64,000 nt of DNA, taken from the NCBI GenBank assembly GCA_014529385.2, contig CM043953.1, positions 72,175,872 through 72,239,871 of the forward strand, in the 5' to 3' direction. Positions 1 to 10,926 of the stretch are shown piece after piece. Position numbers and translations under genes: made by a program. This stretch comes from Adiantum capillus-veneris. Its lineage: Eukaryota > Streptophyta > Polypodiopsida > Polypodiales > Pteridaceae. The notes beneath the pieces are model-generated. The model did no database searches, was not told where the DNA came from, and saw only the letters and a list, made by a program, of their open reading frames with translations. Each line of letters starts with the position of its first letter. The stretch's first letter is position 1.

Positions 1-1250
1 CATGGATTCAATTAAAGTGTTGCTTTATTAGGAAAAAGTAGTGTGCACACCACTAGTAAATATCAAGTGGGTGAAAACCACTTTTTATGGGTACAGCATC
101 ACTGATAGGCTGTGTTGAAGTGGTGCACCTGCTGCACCCTTTAAAGTTGGGCAGAAACCATGGTTGCATCACTACATAGTTATATTGATATGGTGCACCA
201 TCTCTTAAAAGTGATACTAGACCACTTTAAAGTGCTGGGCAACACTAAAAAGAGGTAAGGTTCTAGTAAAAACTGGCGATACAATGGGTGCATCACTTTC
301 CAGTGGAAAACCCTAACTATTTTGTGGTGAAGCATCACTTTTAAGCGAAGCTTCACGATGGTGCACCACTTTTTAGTGGTTTTACACACTTTTAAGGTAC
401 CGAATAACGTTCTAGTTAAGAAGCACCACTTTCTAGTGGTAAACACAACTATAAAGTGGCGCTTCTTAACTAGAACGTTATTCGGTACCTTAAAAGTGTG
501 TAAAACCACTGAAAAGTGGTGCTTTTTAACTTGAACATTATTTGGTTTTAAAGTGGTAAACACCAATAAAGTGGTGCTCACCACTTTTTGTGGTTCAAAT
601 CACATTTAAGTGGTGTTTACAGTGGTGAAGAACACTATAAAGTGGCGAACATCACTATAAAGTGGTGAACATCACTATAAAGTGGTGCTTCTTAACTAGA
701 ACGTTATTCGGTACCTTAAAAGTGTGTAGGACCTCTGAAAAGTGGTGCTTCTTAACCTGAACGTTATTTGGTATAAAGTGGTAAACAACAATAAAGTGGT
801 GGTCACCACTTTTTGTGGTTCAAATCACATTTAAGTGGTGATGCGTGATGGTCAACCACTTTCAGTGCTGTAGAACCACTTTTTAGTGATGCTTTACAAA
901 AGTGCAATAATCGTTAGTTCTGCATCTTTGCTAAAAGTGGTGGTTAAGTGCTTTTAAGTGATGAAGCTTTACAAGGAGATACCACATTCTATTGGTGTAG
1001 CACCACTTTTTAGGAGTGTAGCACCAGTTTTAAGTTGTGTACAACAATTCACATCGGTGTAGCACAACTGAACAGTGGTTCAACCCACTTTTATGTGCCG
1101 GAGCACCACTTTAAAGTGGTGAAGAAACACCAAAAGGGGATGTATCACTAGAAAATAGTGGTGTAGCAGGACTTTTTAGTGTTACCTAACCAGTTTTAAG
1201 TGGTTGAGAACCATTTAGTGGTACACCACCACTTAAAAATTTTGCAATAC
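1..1250. repeat. Array of degenerate CCACT..AGTGG palindromes (copy A, left array)
   Basis: Short near-palindromes of the form CCACT-(A/T-rich)-AGTGG occur every 20-60 bases in both orientations. The form ACCACTTTAAAGTGGT is present as a perfect 16-base palindrome near 1095-1115. Longer segments are duplicated: the block beginning GCTTCTTAACTAGAACG at about 461 recurs at about 687. No convincing ORF lies in this stretch; open frames in it are by-products of the repeats. The same motif reappears at 2.4, 5.2 and 7.4-9.7 kb, always between or inside the genes of copy A. The array therefore looks like part of that element and not an unrelated satellite. Confidence 0.85.
365..520. repeat. Long foldback inside the left array
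   Basis: Positions 365-432 and 453-520 are inverted copies with only a few mismatches and a loop of about 20 bases. The arms contain GGTACCGAATAACG and its complement. The right arm is also repeated directly near 687-730. The stem is far longer than the CCACT/AGTGG palindromes around it. Confidence 0.9.
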
Positions 1251-1462
1251 CACTGAGAATGGTGCAGAAATCATTTCAACCACTTCTTATTGTTGATAAA
1301 ACAAGTTTAATTATGGCTCATTACATACTAACATGCATTCTTATATGTTTTTACAAGGAGGTGGATAGTACCACGAGTGGCCTTACCCACTCAAACAAAA
1401 TTTTTCTTCACCAAGGAAGATTTTCATACCGAATATGGGCTATGCTTGGTTGGCTAGGATCC

Positions 1463-3683
1463 GAAGATCCTATGTGATGATGATTTCTCAGATGAGGAGT
1501 GGCTTAGTGTATGGATTTACAAGCGCCACCAAAAGGAGAAGATGCATTTAAAGGGGTTGAGGCCTGAAATGTATGAAGAATGTCTCCTGCTATACCACAA
1601 AGTATATCAGGGAGCTCCCCCAAACAACGAGGTAGGCGTGCATTTTGCACATGGATTTACTTGGCAGAAGTGCAAGGCCGCTAAAGATTCTGAAGGTTTA
1701 GTTGCATGGGCTGTGTATGCTGAAGGTGTTATCAAAATGTTACGCCAACATAAAACTTTAAATAGGAAATTGGAGAAATGGAGGTCCACAAACGGTCCAT
1801 GTCTTGGAAGCGAGTGGAAATTTAATACAGAAAATATGCCTAATTACACTGACACTACTAGCACAGGCTTTGACTGGTAGACATACTCAGGTGGACATCA
1901 ATTTTCAAGGCTGGCTAAGGAGGAATTTCTAAAGAAGCGGACCTTTGGCTCGATGGGAACATTTGGAATGTCAAATGTTTCCTCGACTACATTTGCTGCG
2001 TCAACAGCTGATGTAGCAGCTATTTCTAACATGAAGGCTAATGCTGCTGAAAAGTTAAAAGAGAAGCAGCAATGTCTCGAAGCAATAAAAATTGCTTTAG
2101 ATCAATCAAAGACAAAGAGAGATGAGCGGGTTGGTTTGATGCGAGGCACCTCCAAGATCGTAGAGAGACTCAACAAGGATATGGAGGAACTCAAGTTGCA
2201 TAAGGCTGGGCTTGTACCAAACGAGGAAGCAATGGCAAAGCTTGAGACCTTGATTCAAATCAGAAAGGAGGCTCTCAAAGACATGGGACTTGATATTGAA
2301 GTACACAATCTCGATAACCTAGGTGAAGAGGCAGCACAGTTACAGGTATGTAAGCTTGATTGATTCACCTAGTAGTAGTTGATATTACTTAAAAGTGGTT
2401 AAACTCTAATTAGGAAAAAATGGTTAGAGACCATTTTATATGGTAAAAGACCACTTAAATGTGTTTATATAACACTCTTAAGTGGTACCACATAAAGTGA
2501 TGAAGACTCTTGAAAGTAATGCACAAACACTTCTACTGTTTTATAAAGTACGCAGTGCTATTTTTTTACATGGTCAGCATGACACTTTGTTATGGGAAGT
2601 AGAAGTGGCGACAGGGCATCTTCAATTTGTGGAAATGATTATTAATTTGTTCAAGTCAAGAATGCCTATCCTTCCTGTCAGGCCGCCTGTTCATTTGGGA
2701 TCGGACAATAGCTGTGTGCAGTTAGGTGATTGTGTTGCTTGTGGGATGTCTATCATGCAGACTGTTGTTACCGATGTCTACATGCTCTGGTGTCAACATC
2801 CGTATCACCCACTTTGTTTTGTAACTGCCTGTAAGTCTGCCGGCTAGTGTCTATTTCATGGATGTGAGGAACCTTTAAAAGATGCTTCGAAGCTGCTGGC
2901 ACCTGGAGAGGCAAACATTGATGAGCATGTTGGTACAGGTAATCGATGTTTTTATACCTTATGATATGAAGCTGATTGTAGATTCATTTCTTGACCATTT
3001 TGTTTCTTTTCTCCATGTAATTGCAGAGAAAGATCCAATGGGAGGCATCTTTGGATCTCTTGTTGATGGAATTGGTAATATTCTGTGGAACATTCTTCTC
3101 TTTGAATGTTCACATAACTTAATATTGAGTATTATTACATTATCTTTTATGTAGCACACTCCCAAGCTGGGTCATCACACAAGCCCAATATTGATAGCAT
3201 GTGTGGTGGGTACGGGGATAAGAATGCATCCCAGAAACAAGCAGGTGAAGACACTCCAAACCAACAAAAAGCAGAAAAAAGGGTTGAAAAAAGAGCAGAT
3301 GTAGTGGGAGCTCAAGGTGACGCATCCAAGAAGTTAGCCGAGGTGCCTCTGAAGCCAAAACGTGCAATGAACAAGGACGTGGAGGACACTGAAAAATCAT
3401 CTGAGAAGCCAATTGAAAAGGATACAACAGTGAACTTGTCTGATGAGGACGCAGAACTTCTTATTTCAGAGGTTTGTGCAGAGATTTTGGGGCGTATGAA
3501 AAAGAGGAGCAACACTGAAGAGCGCATCACACCAAAGAAAAAAGCTAAGGTTGCATCGGAGCCTCCAGATCCTACTCCAGGAGGTAAAAATCCAAGGATC
3601 CTTCATCTGCTCGAAAAAAGACTAACCTCCAAGCACCCAACCTTAAACCTCCCAAACCAAAGTCCCGCAAGAAACTTTTGTAG
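1463..3683 (+). pseudogene. Gene 1 of copy A: zinc-finger / coiled-coil / Lys-rich protein of a multigene transposon
   Basis: The family is not recognised. The frame opens near 1463 (residues DDDFSDEEWL) and runs to a strong donor, ACAG|GTATGT, at 2345/2346, with one in-frame TAG at 1878-1880. Exon 1 carries an AWA-(Y/F)-x-EGV motif and a K-L-E-x-W-R segment, followed by a coiled coil at about 2030-2330. Exon 2 (about 2578-2938) encodes a cysteine/histidine cluster C-X2-C-X16-C-X-H-X2-H-X2-C with later cysteines, broken by an in-frame TAG near 2845. Two short introns, 2939-3026 and 3075-3154, have GT-AG ends and keep the frame exactly. Exon 4 is acidic/Lys-rich and ends KPKSRKKLL with stop at 3681-3683 after an apparent one-base shift near 3590. 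A diverged copy with the same exon order lies on the minus strand at 37,550-41,190. Nuclear, DNA- or chromatin-associated action is inferred only from composition. Two in-frame stops mark it as decayed. Confidence 0.65.
2346..2577 (+). repeat. Intron 1 of gene 1 (copy A), holding AAGTGGT palindromes
   Basis: The donor is GTATGT at 2346. The acceptor is uncertain; the best candidate is ACATGGTCAG ending at 2577. About 2385-2500 contains several AAGTGGTT / CCACTTAAA repeats of the copy A type. Copy B has an intron at the equivalent place, also filled with its own repeat. Confidence 0.6.
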
Positions 3684-4061
3684 CCCCTATTAACCTTTTG
3701 TGCTTTGTAGCCTCTTTGTAATTTTGTCTTTGTACCCTCATTTTGATGATAATGAAACGACGGCTTTATTTTTCGTTCACTAGTTGTTTATTGCTCATTG
3801 ATTGTCTATTTATTGTACTCATATTGTTCATTGACTGTCTATTTATTGTACTCGTATTGTTCTTTCAGACATCATCATGAGCATCTTCAAGTAGAGCTTA
3901 TTTTTTATCTCCAGTATCTCCTGTCAAGTGGACTATTGCCATAGAAGTTCAGCAAATTAATGAAATGGAAATCAATAGCCTGGAAGGTATACTTTTCAAG
4001 TGCATTTTGAAAAGGTTAATATGTCAGTCTGATTGAGGTTTTTAAGGCATGGTACTTGTCT
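3684..4061. other. Spacer between gene 1 and the NIF-like gene
   Basis: A T-rich interval that begins as the 3' flank of gene 1. It holds a short direct duplication around 3795-3860 (TTGTCTATTTATTGTACTC, then TGTCTATTTATTGTACTC). It probably contains the promoter of the NIF-like gene, but no clear element can be assigned. Confidence 0.4.
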
Positions 4062-4966
4062 ATGGCAGAACTTAGCTGGATTGGAGATGTTCAAGAACCA
4101 GATGAGAAGGTTGAAGACATAGCAGCTAAGCAGGAGCAGAGCAGGATGCAGATGTAACACCAGATAAAGTAGAGGAAGACCAGGAACCAGCAGTTTGCCC
4201 CGAAATTGAGGAGATTTCGCCAAACTGCCCTGGATGGGGATATCTTGTTTCGAATTTCTGCAAGATCAAAAAGCTCATCATCCTTGAACTCGATGGACTA
4301 TTCATGAAACGAGATGTAACCAAACGTGATCCAAAGACTGGACAACTTAAACACCCTCCACGTCCAGCTTTCGACAGAGTTAAACTAAAAAGAGTGGACG
4401 AGAAGTTGTGGATCTACTACCGTAGAGATGTTGAGCAATTTGTTTGGGATTTGAGGCAAATAGAAGATGCAATGATTTGGAGCACTTGTACTGTTGCTAA
4501 CATTGAGCATATCCTCAGTACATGTTGGCCAGACATATGGAAACATAGGACTTATTACTTTAGGGATCTCTTCTCAAACTGGCAATGTGAAAAGTGGTCG
4601 TATGTTGAAGAGATTGCTGGAGCTCCAAGAGACCTTGCAGGTAAACCGGTGTCTTTCAAGCCCCTTTACCATGTTTGGAACAAGTTTCCAGAATATGACT
4701 CCTCTCGGACATTGCTGGTAGATGACTCCAGATATAAAAATCTGCGCAATTTCTGGGACAACTGTATATGTCCACCCACCTTTGATCCTCTTGATGAAGA
4801 AAAAGACCCTGATTACCTCACGCGCACACTGTTGCCATGGCTGTGCAGATGGGCACTAACCCCCAATACCCTGGAGTATACAAAGGCAAACCCCATCAGC
4901 AATCCCAAAGATGAACTTTCTAGTCTAGTATTTGAGCACTTTGTTATAAATGGAGATGAATGAGAT
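4062..4966 (+). pseudogene. FCP1/NIF-like HAD phosphatase homologue, catalytically altered (copy A)
   Basis: Resembles the NLI-interacting-factor/FCP1 phosphatase domain of the HAD superfamily, which removes phosphate from Ser/Thr in partners such as the RNA polymerase II tail. The homologous frame starts near 4150, one frame away from an ATG at 4062, and runs open to the TGA ending at 4966. Visible motifs in order: hydrophobic strand LIILELDGLF at 4274-4303, corresponding to the family's LxxLDLDGTL; AMIWST near 4470, matching motif II; and LLVDDSRYKNL near 4710-4745, matching the family's LVDDSPYK. The nucleophile Asp of DxDxT is Glu here (codon 4286-4288) and the Thr is missing. Activity is therefore doubtful, and a scaffold role is possible. 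A relative is on the minus strand at 28,129-28,562 beside the other transposase. The gene converges on the transposase of copy A. Confidence 0.7.
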
Positions 4967-5515
4967 TGTACATCCGGAAGTGCCAGAAACGTTATATATT
5001 GTACATTCTTGGTGGATATGTAGACGTTTATGGATAATTGTTGTAATATACTTTTTGTAATATACAGAAGTTCTGGCACTTTACTGTCTCTGCACTATAC
5101 ACGTCTCTACACTTCTGAATGTCTCAGAACCACTTTTTAGTGGTGCGAAACCCCTAAAATGTGGTTAAATTTTAATTATGTTCTTGCAACAGTTTTTCTA
5201 GAACTGCAACACCATTTAATGGTGATTTTTGGGGGGAGTGGTGAAGCATTCTTAACCACTTTTTAGTGGGGCTAAACCACTTTTTAGTGGCGCTAAACCA
5301 CTTTTTAGTGGTGCTAAACCACTTTAGTACCACTAAAAAGTGGTAAATTTTTATTGAGTTTTTCTGAAACTGCAACACTTTTTAGTGGTGATGTTTGGGG
5401 GGGGAGGGGAGAGTGGTGAAGCATTCTCAAAAATCAACATGTCAATTCCATCGTACATTTACACCAATTCCATCTTGTTCAATCTTTCACTAGATGATAT
5501 AAAATCAGATTTGAT
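4967..5515. repeat. Convergent 3' spacer with CCACTTTTTAGTGG repeats (copy A)
   Basis: Between the stop of the NIF-like gene and the end of the minus-strand transposase. Positions 5120-5400 hold about six CCACTTTTTAGTGG units, four of them in near-perfect tandem at 5255-5345, and a GGGGGG-rich AGTGGTGAAGCATTCT block that occurs twice (about 5235 and 5410). No gene is seen. Confidence 0.8.
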
Positions 5516-8500
5516 TTACAATTCAAAGGGCATGCTATTGTATATTGCCTCATGGTTTTCATTGGAAAGTTCGAACACTTCTCCTATTCCATCAAGCACT
5601 ACAGGCTCCATAGGGAACTTTATTGCCCTTATCAAGTGGGAATATATGAAAACTACTGGCTTGTTATCCCACAGCTCATACAAGTTTCCTTGTAGGTATT
5701 TATACCAATGGCCTGTGACCATATAAGTATGCTTCTCTATCTTGTTGCCCCATGCATCAATTTGCTCGTTAGTTGTTAGGCCCTTAGCTACTACACACTT
5801 CAAAATGTAGAAGTCAACAGCCTCCTCATTATTCTCTTCAGAAGTGACAGCAAAATTTTATCTAGGTGTGAGAGCATCACTTAAGGAGTCATAATGACCT
5901 ACATAAGTGTCACAATGGAACTCCTCATCATCGTAGTCTCCGTATGACTGGGAATCATTAGCAAGTGGCTCCAAAGTGTGATATTTCCACGTCTCCACAT
6001 GTGATCTGTTCATACACTTTCTCCAATGGCCAAGCCTGCAAGGAAAACAAAAGCATGACAACCGTTTTGATCGCAATGCACAAGTGTTGCTCTCAGAATA
6101 CCCATTCACACAGTGCATTGCTCTTGAGCCCTTCAATGGTTTGCAGTCCCATTGATGGGATCGCTGAACATCGCCTAGCTTGACCTCCCAGAACACCCTA
6201 CTGACCTCCCTCTTTTGCTTGTCATACATAGTAGTTGCTCCAGTACTGAGATGCATTCTCAAAATAGAGACAACTTCAACTGCACAAGTCAACCGCACGC
6301 TACTTTGCCCTAATTTCTCATAAGTTAGAGCCCTTTTAATGACAGCCCCAGCCCCATCATGTTCCCCCTTTCCATGTCCTGAGCAAAAAAAATTCCAATT
6401 CATTTCTATGCTAGTAAGGCTCCAATATCTAGCAACAAAGTAAAATGGTCGCTTTGCTTTAAATTATGAAGCTGCGCCATCTGACCAAACCCAATGTTTT
6501 TTAAAGCTTAGACCTTGATCTCTCAACCATTGAGCATGTAAGAGAAAAGAATGCTGCACAAATAAGGTGTCATGTTGTTTATCATCTGAGACAAAAAAGT
6601 GCATGGTCTTCTTTATTGCACCTGATGCGATGCGGAAATAAGTAATCAGGACAAAGATAGTGACCTGCTTAGTGTACCAATGCATTGACTGGATCTCATT
6701 TTGCTCCTTGAAGGAGTAGTTCTCTGCAAAGTCAACGATGGAGACAACCACATCATCTGGAAACAAAGAAATGCAGTCCTTGAACTGTTGTGCTTGCCAC
6801 CTAAATATAAAATTGTGAGTGACATACTTCTTCAAGTGGTCTTGGTACACTCGCAAAAGTTCTCTAGGCAGCATTTTCTTGTGGACAATGTCTTTCACAG
6901 TGCTCTTTCTAGCTTCATTGTTTAATCCAGTAGCACCCACTATATTTTCAAAAAACTTCACAGATACTTGCTTACTCTGCTCAACTGCTTCTCTTGGACA
7001 GATCTGAATATTACCTACACCGCATGCATTGCATGTTCCCATTAAGCATTGGTAGCTATGGAAACTATGTTCTGCAAGTATAGGGCAGAGTATAGACTCC
7101 AACAGTGAAGTGGTACTCATACTTGCATTTTTGTATGCAAGACATCCATGGTTGACAACTTCATCATGATGAAGGCGTATAGGGCAGTTGCACATGCAAC
7201 AAGAGCCATGAAGATCAAAACTTCAAGTCCACATGTGATTTACTGCCTCTTAAAGGAAAATCATTTGTACATGCACAATACAACAGCAGGTGTAGCGATC
7301 CCTCAATTTTCGGACAAAGAACGGTTTCATAGACTCGAAGCAATGTTGCGAAATCTGAATATCTGCATACTTTGTCTTGAATCTTAAATAAAGCTCCACC
7401 TGCAATATACATGTATACAAACGTTAAAAATAAACTTAGCATTCAAAACTGGTTAAATTGTTTCAAAACATTAAAAAGTGATTCTATATCACTAAAAATT
7501 GGTGTGAACCACTAAAAACTACATTCAGTAGTATTGTTTTACATGTGAAAATAATGCACCACAAATACAAATTAGTGTAGAAACTAGTAACCATACAAAA
7601 AGGTAGAATATTAAGAGGTTGTGTGAGGACAACTTAATAGTGGTGAGAAACCGCATTCAGCGTAACTAAAAAGTAGTTTGGCACGACTTAAAAGTGAATT
7701 GAAACCACTTGACGGTGATGAGCCGCCAATAAAAAATGGTGTGCACTGCTTGAATATAGTGGGCAACGATTAAGAAGTGGTGAGTAAGGACATGAAAGTT
7801 CTGGGGAAGTTCAGAACTAGCACTTAAAAAGTAGCTGGGGGGGACAAAATACTAGGTGACAGACCATCATTAGCACTAGATAGTAGTCCAACACAACTTG
7901 AAAGTGGAGGAGCTCTTGTGAAAAGTGTTTGATGACCACTTTAGAGTGGTGAGCGACTAGTTCAAAGTGGCCAGTCACCAATTAAAATCTAGCACTTAAA
8001 AAGTAGCTGGGAGGGACAAAATACTAGGCAACAGACCAGCATCAGACTAGATAGTGGTCCAACACAACTTGGAAGTGGAGGAGCTCTTGTGAAAAGTGCT
8101 TCATGACCACTTGAGAGTGGTGAGAAACTACTTCAAAGTGGGCAGTCACCACTTGAACGCAGATTCTGGTCACTTGAATGCGGTTTCTGGCCACTTGAAA
8201 GTGGGAACTTGCCGCTTGATTACAGTGACAAGGTTTTAGCTACCACTTGAAAGTGGTGTCTTGCCACTTGGGAGTGGTGCCTCATCACTTGCATGGAGTG
8301 ATGACTGACGTAGTGACTTAGCACATGAAAGTGGTGTCTCACCACTTGATGACCACTTGAAATTAGTGAGCAACTACTTCAAAGTGGGCAGTCACCACTT
8401 GAACGCTGATTCTGGTCACTTGAATGCGGTGTCTAGCCACTTGAAAGCGGGAGCTTGCCGCTTGATTGCAGTGACCAGGTTTAAGCTATCACTTGAAAGT

Positions 8501-10482
8501 GGTATCTCACCACTTGATGACCACTTGAGAATGGTGAGAAACTAGTTCAAAGTGGGCAGTCACCACTTGAACGCGGATTCAAGTCATTGGAATGCGGTGC
8601 TCGGCCACTTAAAAGTGGTGTCTCACCACTTGCATGGAGTGATGACTAACGTAGTACTTTGCACATGAAAGTGGTGTCTCACCACTTGATGACCACTTGA
8701 GAGTGGTGAGAAACTAATTCAAAGTGGGCAGTCACCACTTTAACGCGTTTTCTTGTCACTTGAATGCGGTGTCTGGCCACTTGAAAGTGAGAACTTTCCG
8801 CTTGATTGCAGTGATAAGGTTTTAGTTACTACTTGAAAGTGGTGTCACACCACTTGGGAGTGGTGCCTCACCACTTGCATGGAGTGATGGACTGACGTAG
8901 TGACTTAGCACATGAAAGTGGCTTCTCACCACTTGAATGCGGTCAGACACCATGTGAAAGTGGTTTGTATACGTGTAAGTGTTGTGTGCACCGCTTCATT
9001 GTGGTGTGACAGCACTTGTAAGTGTTTACTAACAAAATGTGTTCAAAATCCACTAATATGGTTTTGGTTACCATTATAAGGTGGTGGGAACCATTCGTGC
9101 AGCAACAGTAAAAAGTCTATGGCACTACTATAACTGTTGCACCATGACTAAAAGCTGCTACATCACTTGGAAAAAGTGAGCTGCACCACCAAAAACGTTT
9201 GCACCTGTAACACCCCTATGAGTTCGTAAAACACGTCTGTTAGCATTGGGTAAACAAGACTTTTTAGTGGGTGAACACCACTTTGTAGGGTTTACGGTGA
9301 AGCATTGGTGCATTTCTAGTAAAAACTGTTTCTTAAACATTAAAACCTGCTGCAAAACATTAAAAACTGGTTCAAACACACTAAAAAGTGGTGTGGAAAC
9401 ACAAGTAAAAGTGCTTCAAAAACATTTAGAACTATTGATCAAATTTTAGAAGTGGTTCAGATACAATTAGAGACCAATATAGTAATGTTTCACCACTTTT
9501 TAATGTTGCAGCACCACTAGAAAGTGGTGCAAAACACCAAAACAAGCTGTAGCACTAATAAAAAGAAGTATAGAAACATAATGTTGTGGCGGTAATGAGT
9601 TGTAGCACCAATAAAAAGTGGTATAGAAACATAATTTTGTAGCAGGAATATGAGTTGTAGCACTAATAAAAAGTGCTACAAAAATATATCAATTACCTGA
9701 GGCTCCTCAAGAAGGTGGATTGGATGCTTTACATATGAACATCTAGCTAGTCTCTTACTGCAAACATCTTTCTTGTTGGGGGACACCCTCCTCTCATCCG
9801 TCCAAAATTGAAAGACTATGTCTTTAACAGTTTGAGTGATGTGAGTTCTCTGTGCATCATCTCTATTACACGCAGATGCAGGGAACGAACCATCGGATTC
9901 ACTTGACACTATTAAGTGATGTTTAGCTGAATATAAGTTTCTTTTGTGGATCCCCATAAGCTTGGTAGCTTGCGGTATGCTCATGTCAGTGTTTTTCTCC
10001 TTGCTTCCACCATTCACCAACATCATCATTGTTGATTTCTTCACAAAAAACTCGTCTGAAGATCTTGGGACCTTCACATGATTCAAAGTGTTGCGGATGT
10101 TTCTCAGCATAATTGCTTCCAACTCTTTGGATTTACTCTGCATAGTAAGGAAGCAAGGATGTTGAAGAATTTCATCAAAGATTTCCTTCCTACCACTTGC
10201 ATCCATTCCCACGGTTAATGTATCAAAGTGTTGTACCATAGATTGACATATCCTTCGTTTCTTTCTTTCATCCATCTCCCCTGTATTGCTTTCCTTCACG
10301 AAGTTGACTATTGCCTTACGTTGCTTTCGTTTCTGAGAAGCCCAATATTCCCTCATTAATTTTATGCGCTGAAGTTGAGCTTCTCTACTCAATGACGATG
10401 AGCTGATAGGCAGTCCTTCATTGTGATCCATTGTTGCAGTACTTTCAAAGGATTGCTCTACAAGAAATACAATACAAATCAT
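5516..10482 (-). pseudogene. Transposase-like gene with DFAENY / SDGA / HGKG motifs (copy A)
   Basis: Two exons. Exon 1 (10,482-9,697, 262 codons) ends exactly at donor CTCAG|GTAATT. Exon 2 (7,399-5,516) begins after acceptor TTGCAG and stays in one frame, giving about 889 residues. Four in-frame stops interrupt exon 2: 7,252-7,250, 7,225-7,223, 6,466-6,464 and 5,860-5,858. Exon 1 has a basic segment (QKRKQRK) and a helix-turn-helix-like stretch near SIPQATKLMGIHKRNLY. Exon 2 carries VDFAENYSF (Asp about 485), HWVWSDGAAS (Asp about 569), then SGHGKGEHDGAGAVIKR (Asp about 610), and a conserved C-terminal part with DAWGNKIEKHTYMVTGHWY. These motifs recur in unannotated transposase-like proteins of animals and other eukaryotes. 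The three Asp residues are candidate catalytic residues by inference. Stop 6,466 replaces a Gln retained in copy B. The ATG could equally be the one at 10,431. Confidence 0.75.
7400..9696 (-). repeat. Transposase intron of copy A, filled with palindromes and ~170-bp tandem units
   Basis: GT-AG intron between the two transposase exons. It is packed with CACCACTT..AAGTGGTG palindromes and has higher-order structure. A unit starting near ATGACCACTTGAGAGTGGTG recurs at about 7930, 8102, 8348, 8517 and 8690, so most steps are 169-172 bases with one longer step. A second marker, CACTTAAAAAGTAGCTGG, recurs at 7821 and 7993. Outside 7.8-8.95 kb the repeats are looser. The intron shows no coding potential of its own. 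Confidence 0.85.
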
Positions 10483-10926
10483 AACTACACGCTATACTTT
10501 TAATTAATACATGGCACTTCTTGCACTAATTAGCAAGATACTAACAAAGCATAATAAGTGTTTACATACCTCAAGAATCATCAAGTAGAAGAGGAACTTA
10601 TAGAGATAGAGTTCGTGAGAGAGAGAGAAAGAGTGCTAAGAGAGAGAGAGAGATGAGCGCGAGCTCAGACACAAGAGGAGCCATGCTTAGAGAGAGAAAG
10701 AGAGAGAGAGAGGGGGGGGGCTGAGCGATACAAAAAGCTCAGCAAGAGCTCTGTGAGAGAGAGAGACAGAGAGGAGCTAGATAGAGCTCCAAGAGAGATC
10801 TCAGAGACAAAGAAAGCTCAGACAGGTTGTATCGGGAAAGAACGGCGGACAATAACCCAACGTTCAGCAGTAAATTACATTTAGTCTCATTAATTGTGGT
10901 ACGTTGGGAGACTTAATTGACGTACC
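10483..10926. other. Purine-rich interval upstream of the copy A transposase
   Basis: Positions 10,611-10,830 are impure GA-rich DNA with embedded AGCTC words (GAGCTC, CAAGAGCTC). Read on the minus strand this is a CT-rich stretch immediately upstream of transposase exon 1, where a pyrimidine-rich plant promoter or 5' leader would lie. Positions 10,855-10,905 contain the inverted words CCCAACGT and ACGTTGGG. The boundary between copy A and the neighbouring gag element lies here or just above, but no terminal inverted repeat could be fixed. Confidence 0.4.

Noticed and set aside
180-584. 134-residue minus-strand ORF in the left array
   Set aside because: It reads through the palindromes and foldback; residues repeat with the motif and no protein-like pattern is seen.
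1-1250. CACTA-type transposon ends, suggested by the repeated CACTT words
   Set aside because: The words are internal, in both orientations and mostly CACTT/CACTA mixtures. No CACTA terminal pair is visible and the transposase is not the CACTA type.
1878-2850. Programmed readthrough or recoding of TAG, because both stops in gene 1 are TAG
   Set aside because: Only two cases. The neighbouring transposase has TAA and TGA stops, and frameshifts occur as well. Ordinary decay explains them.
7821-8940. CRISPR-like array
   Set aside because: Repeats are degenerate, have no unique spacers of constant length, and lie in a eukaryotic intron.
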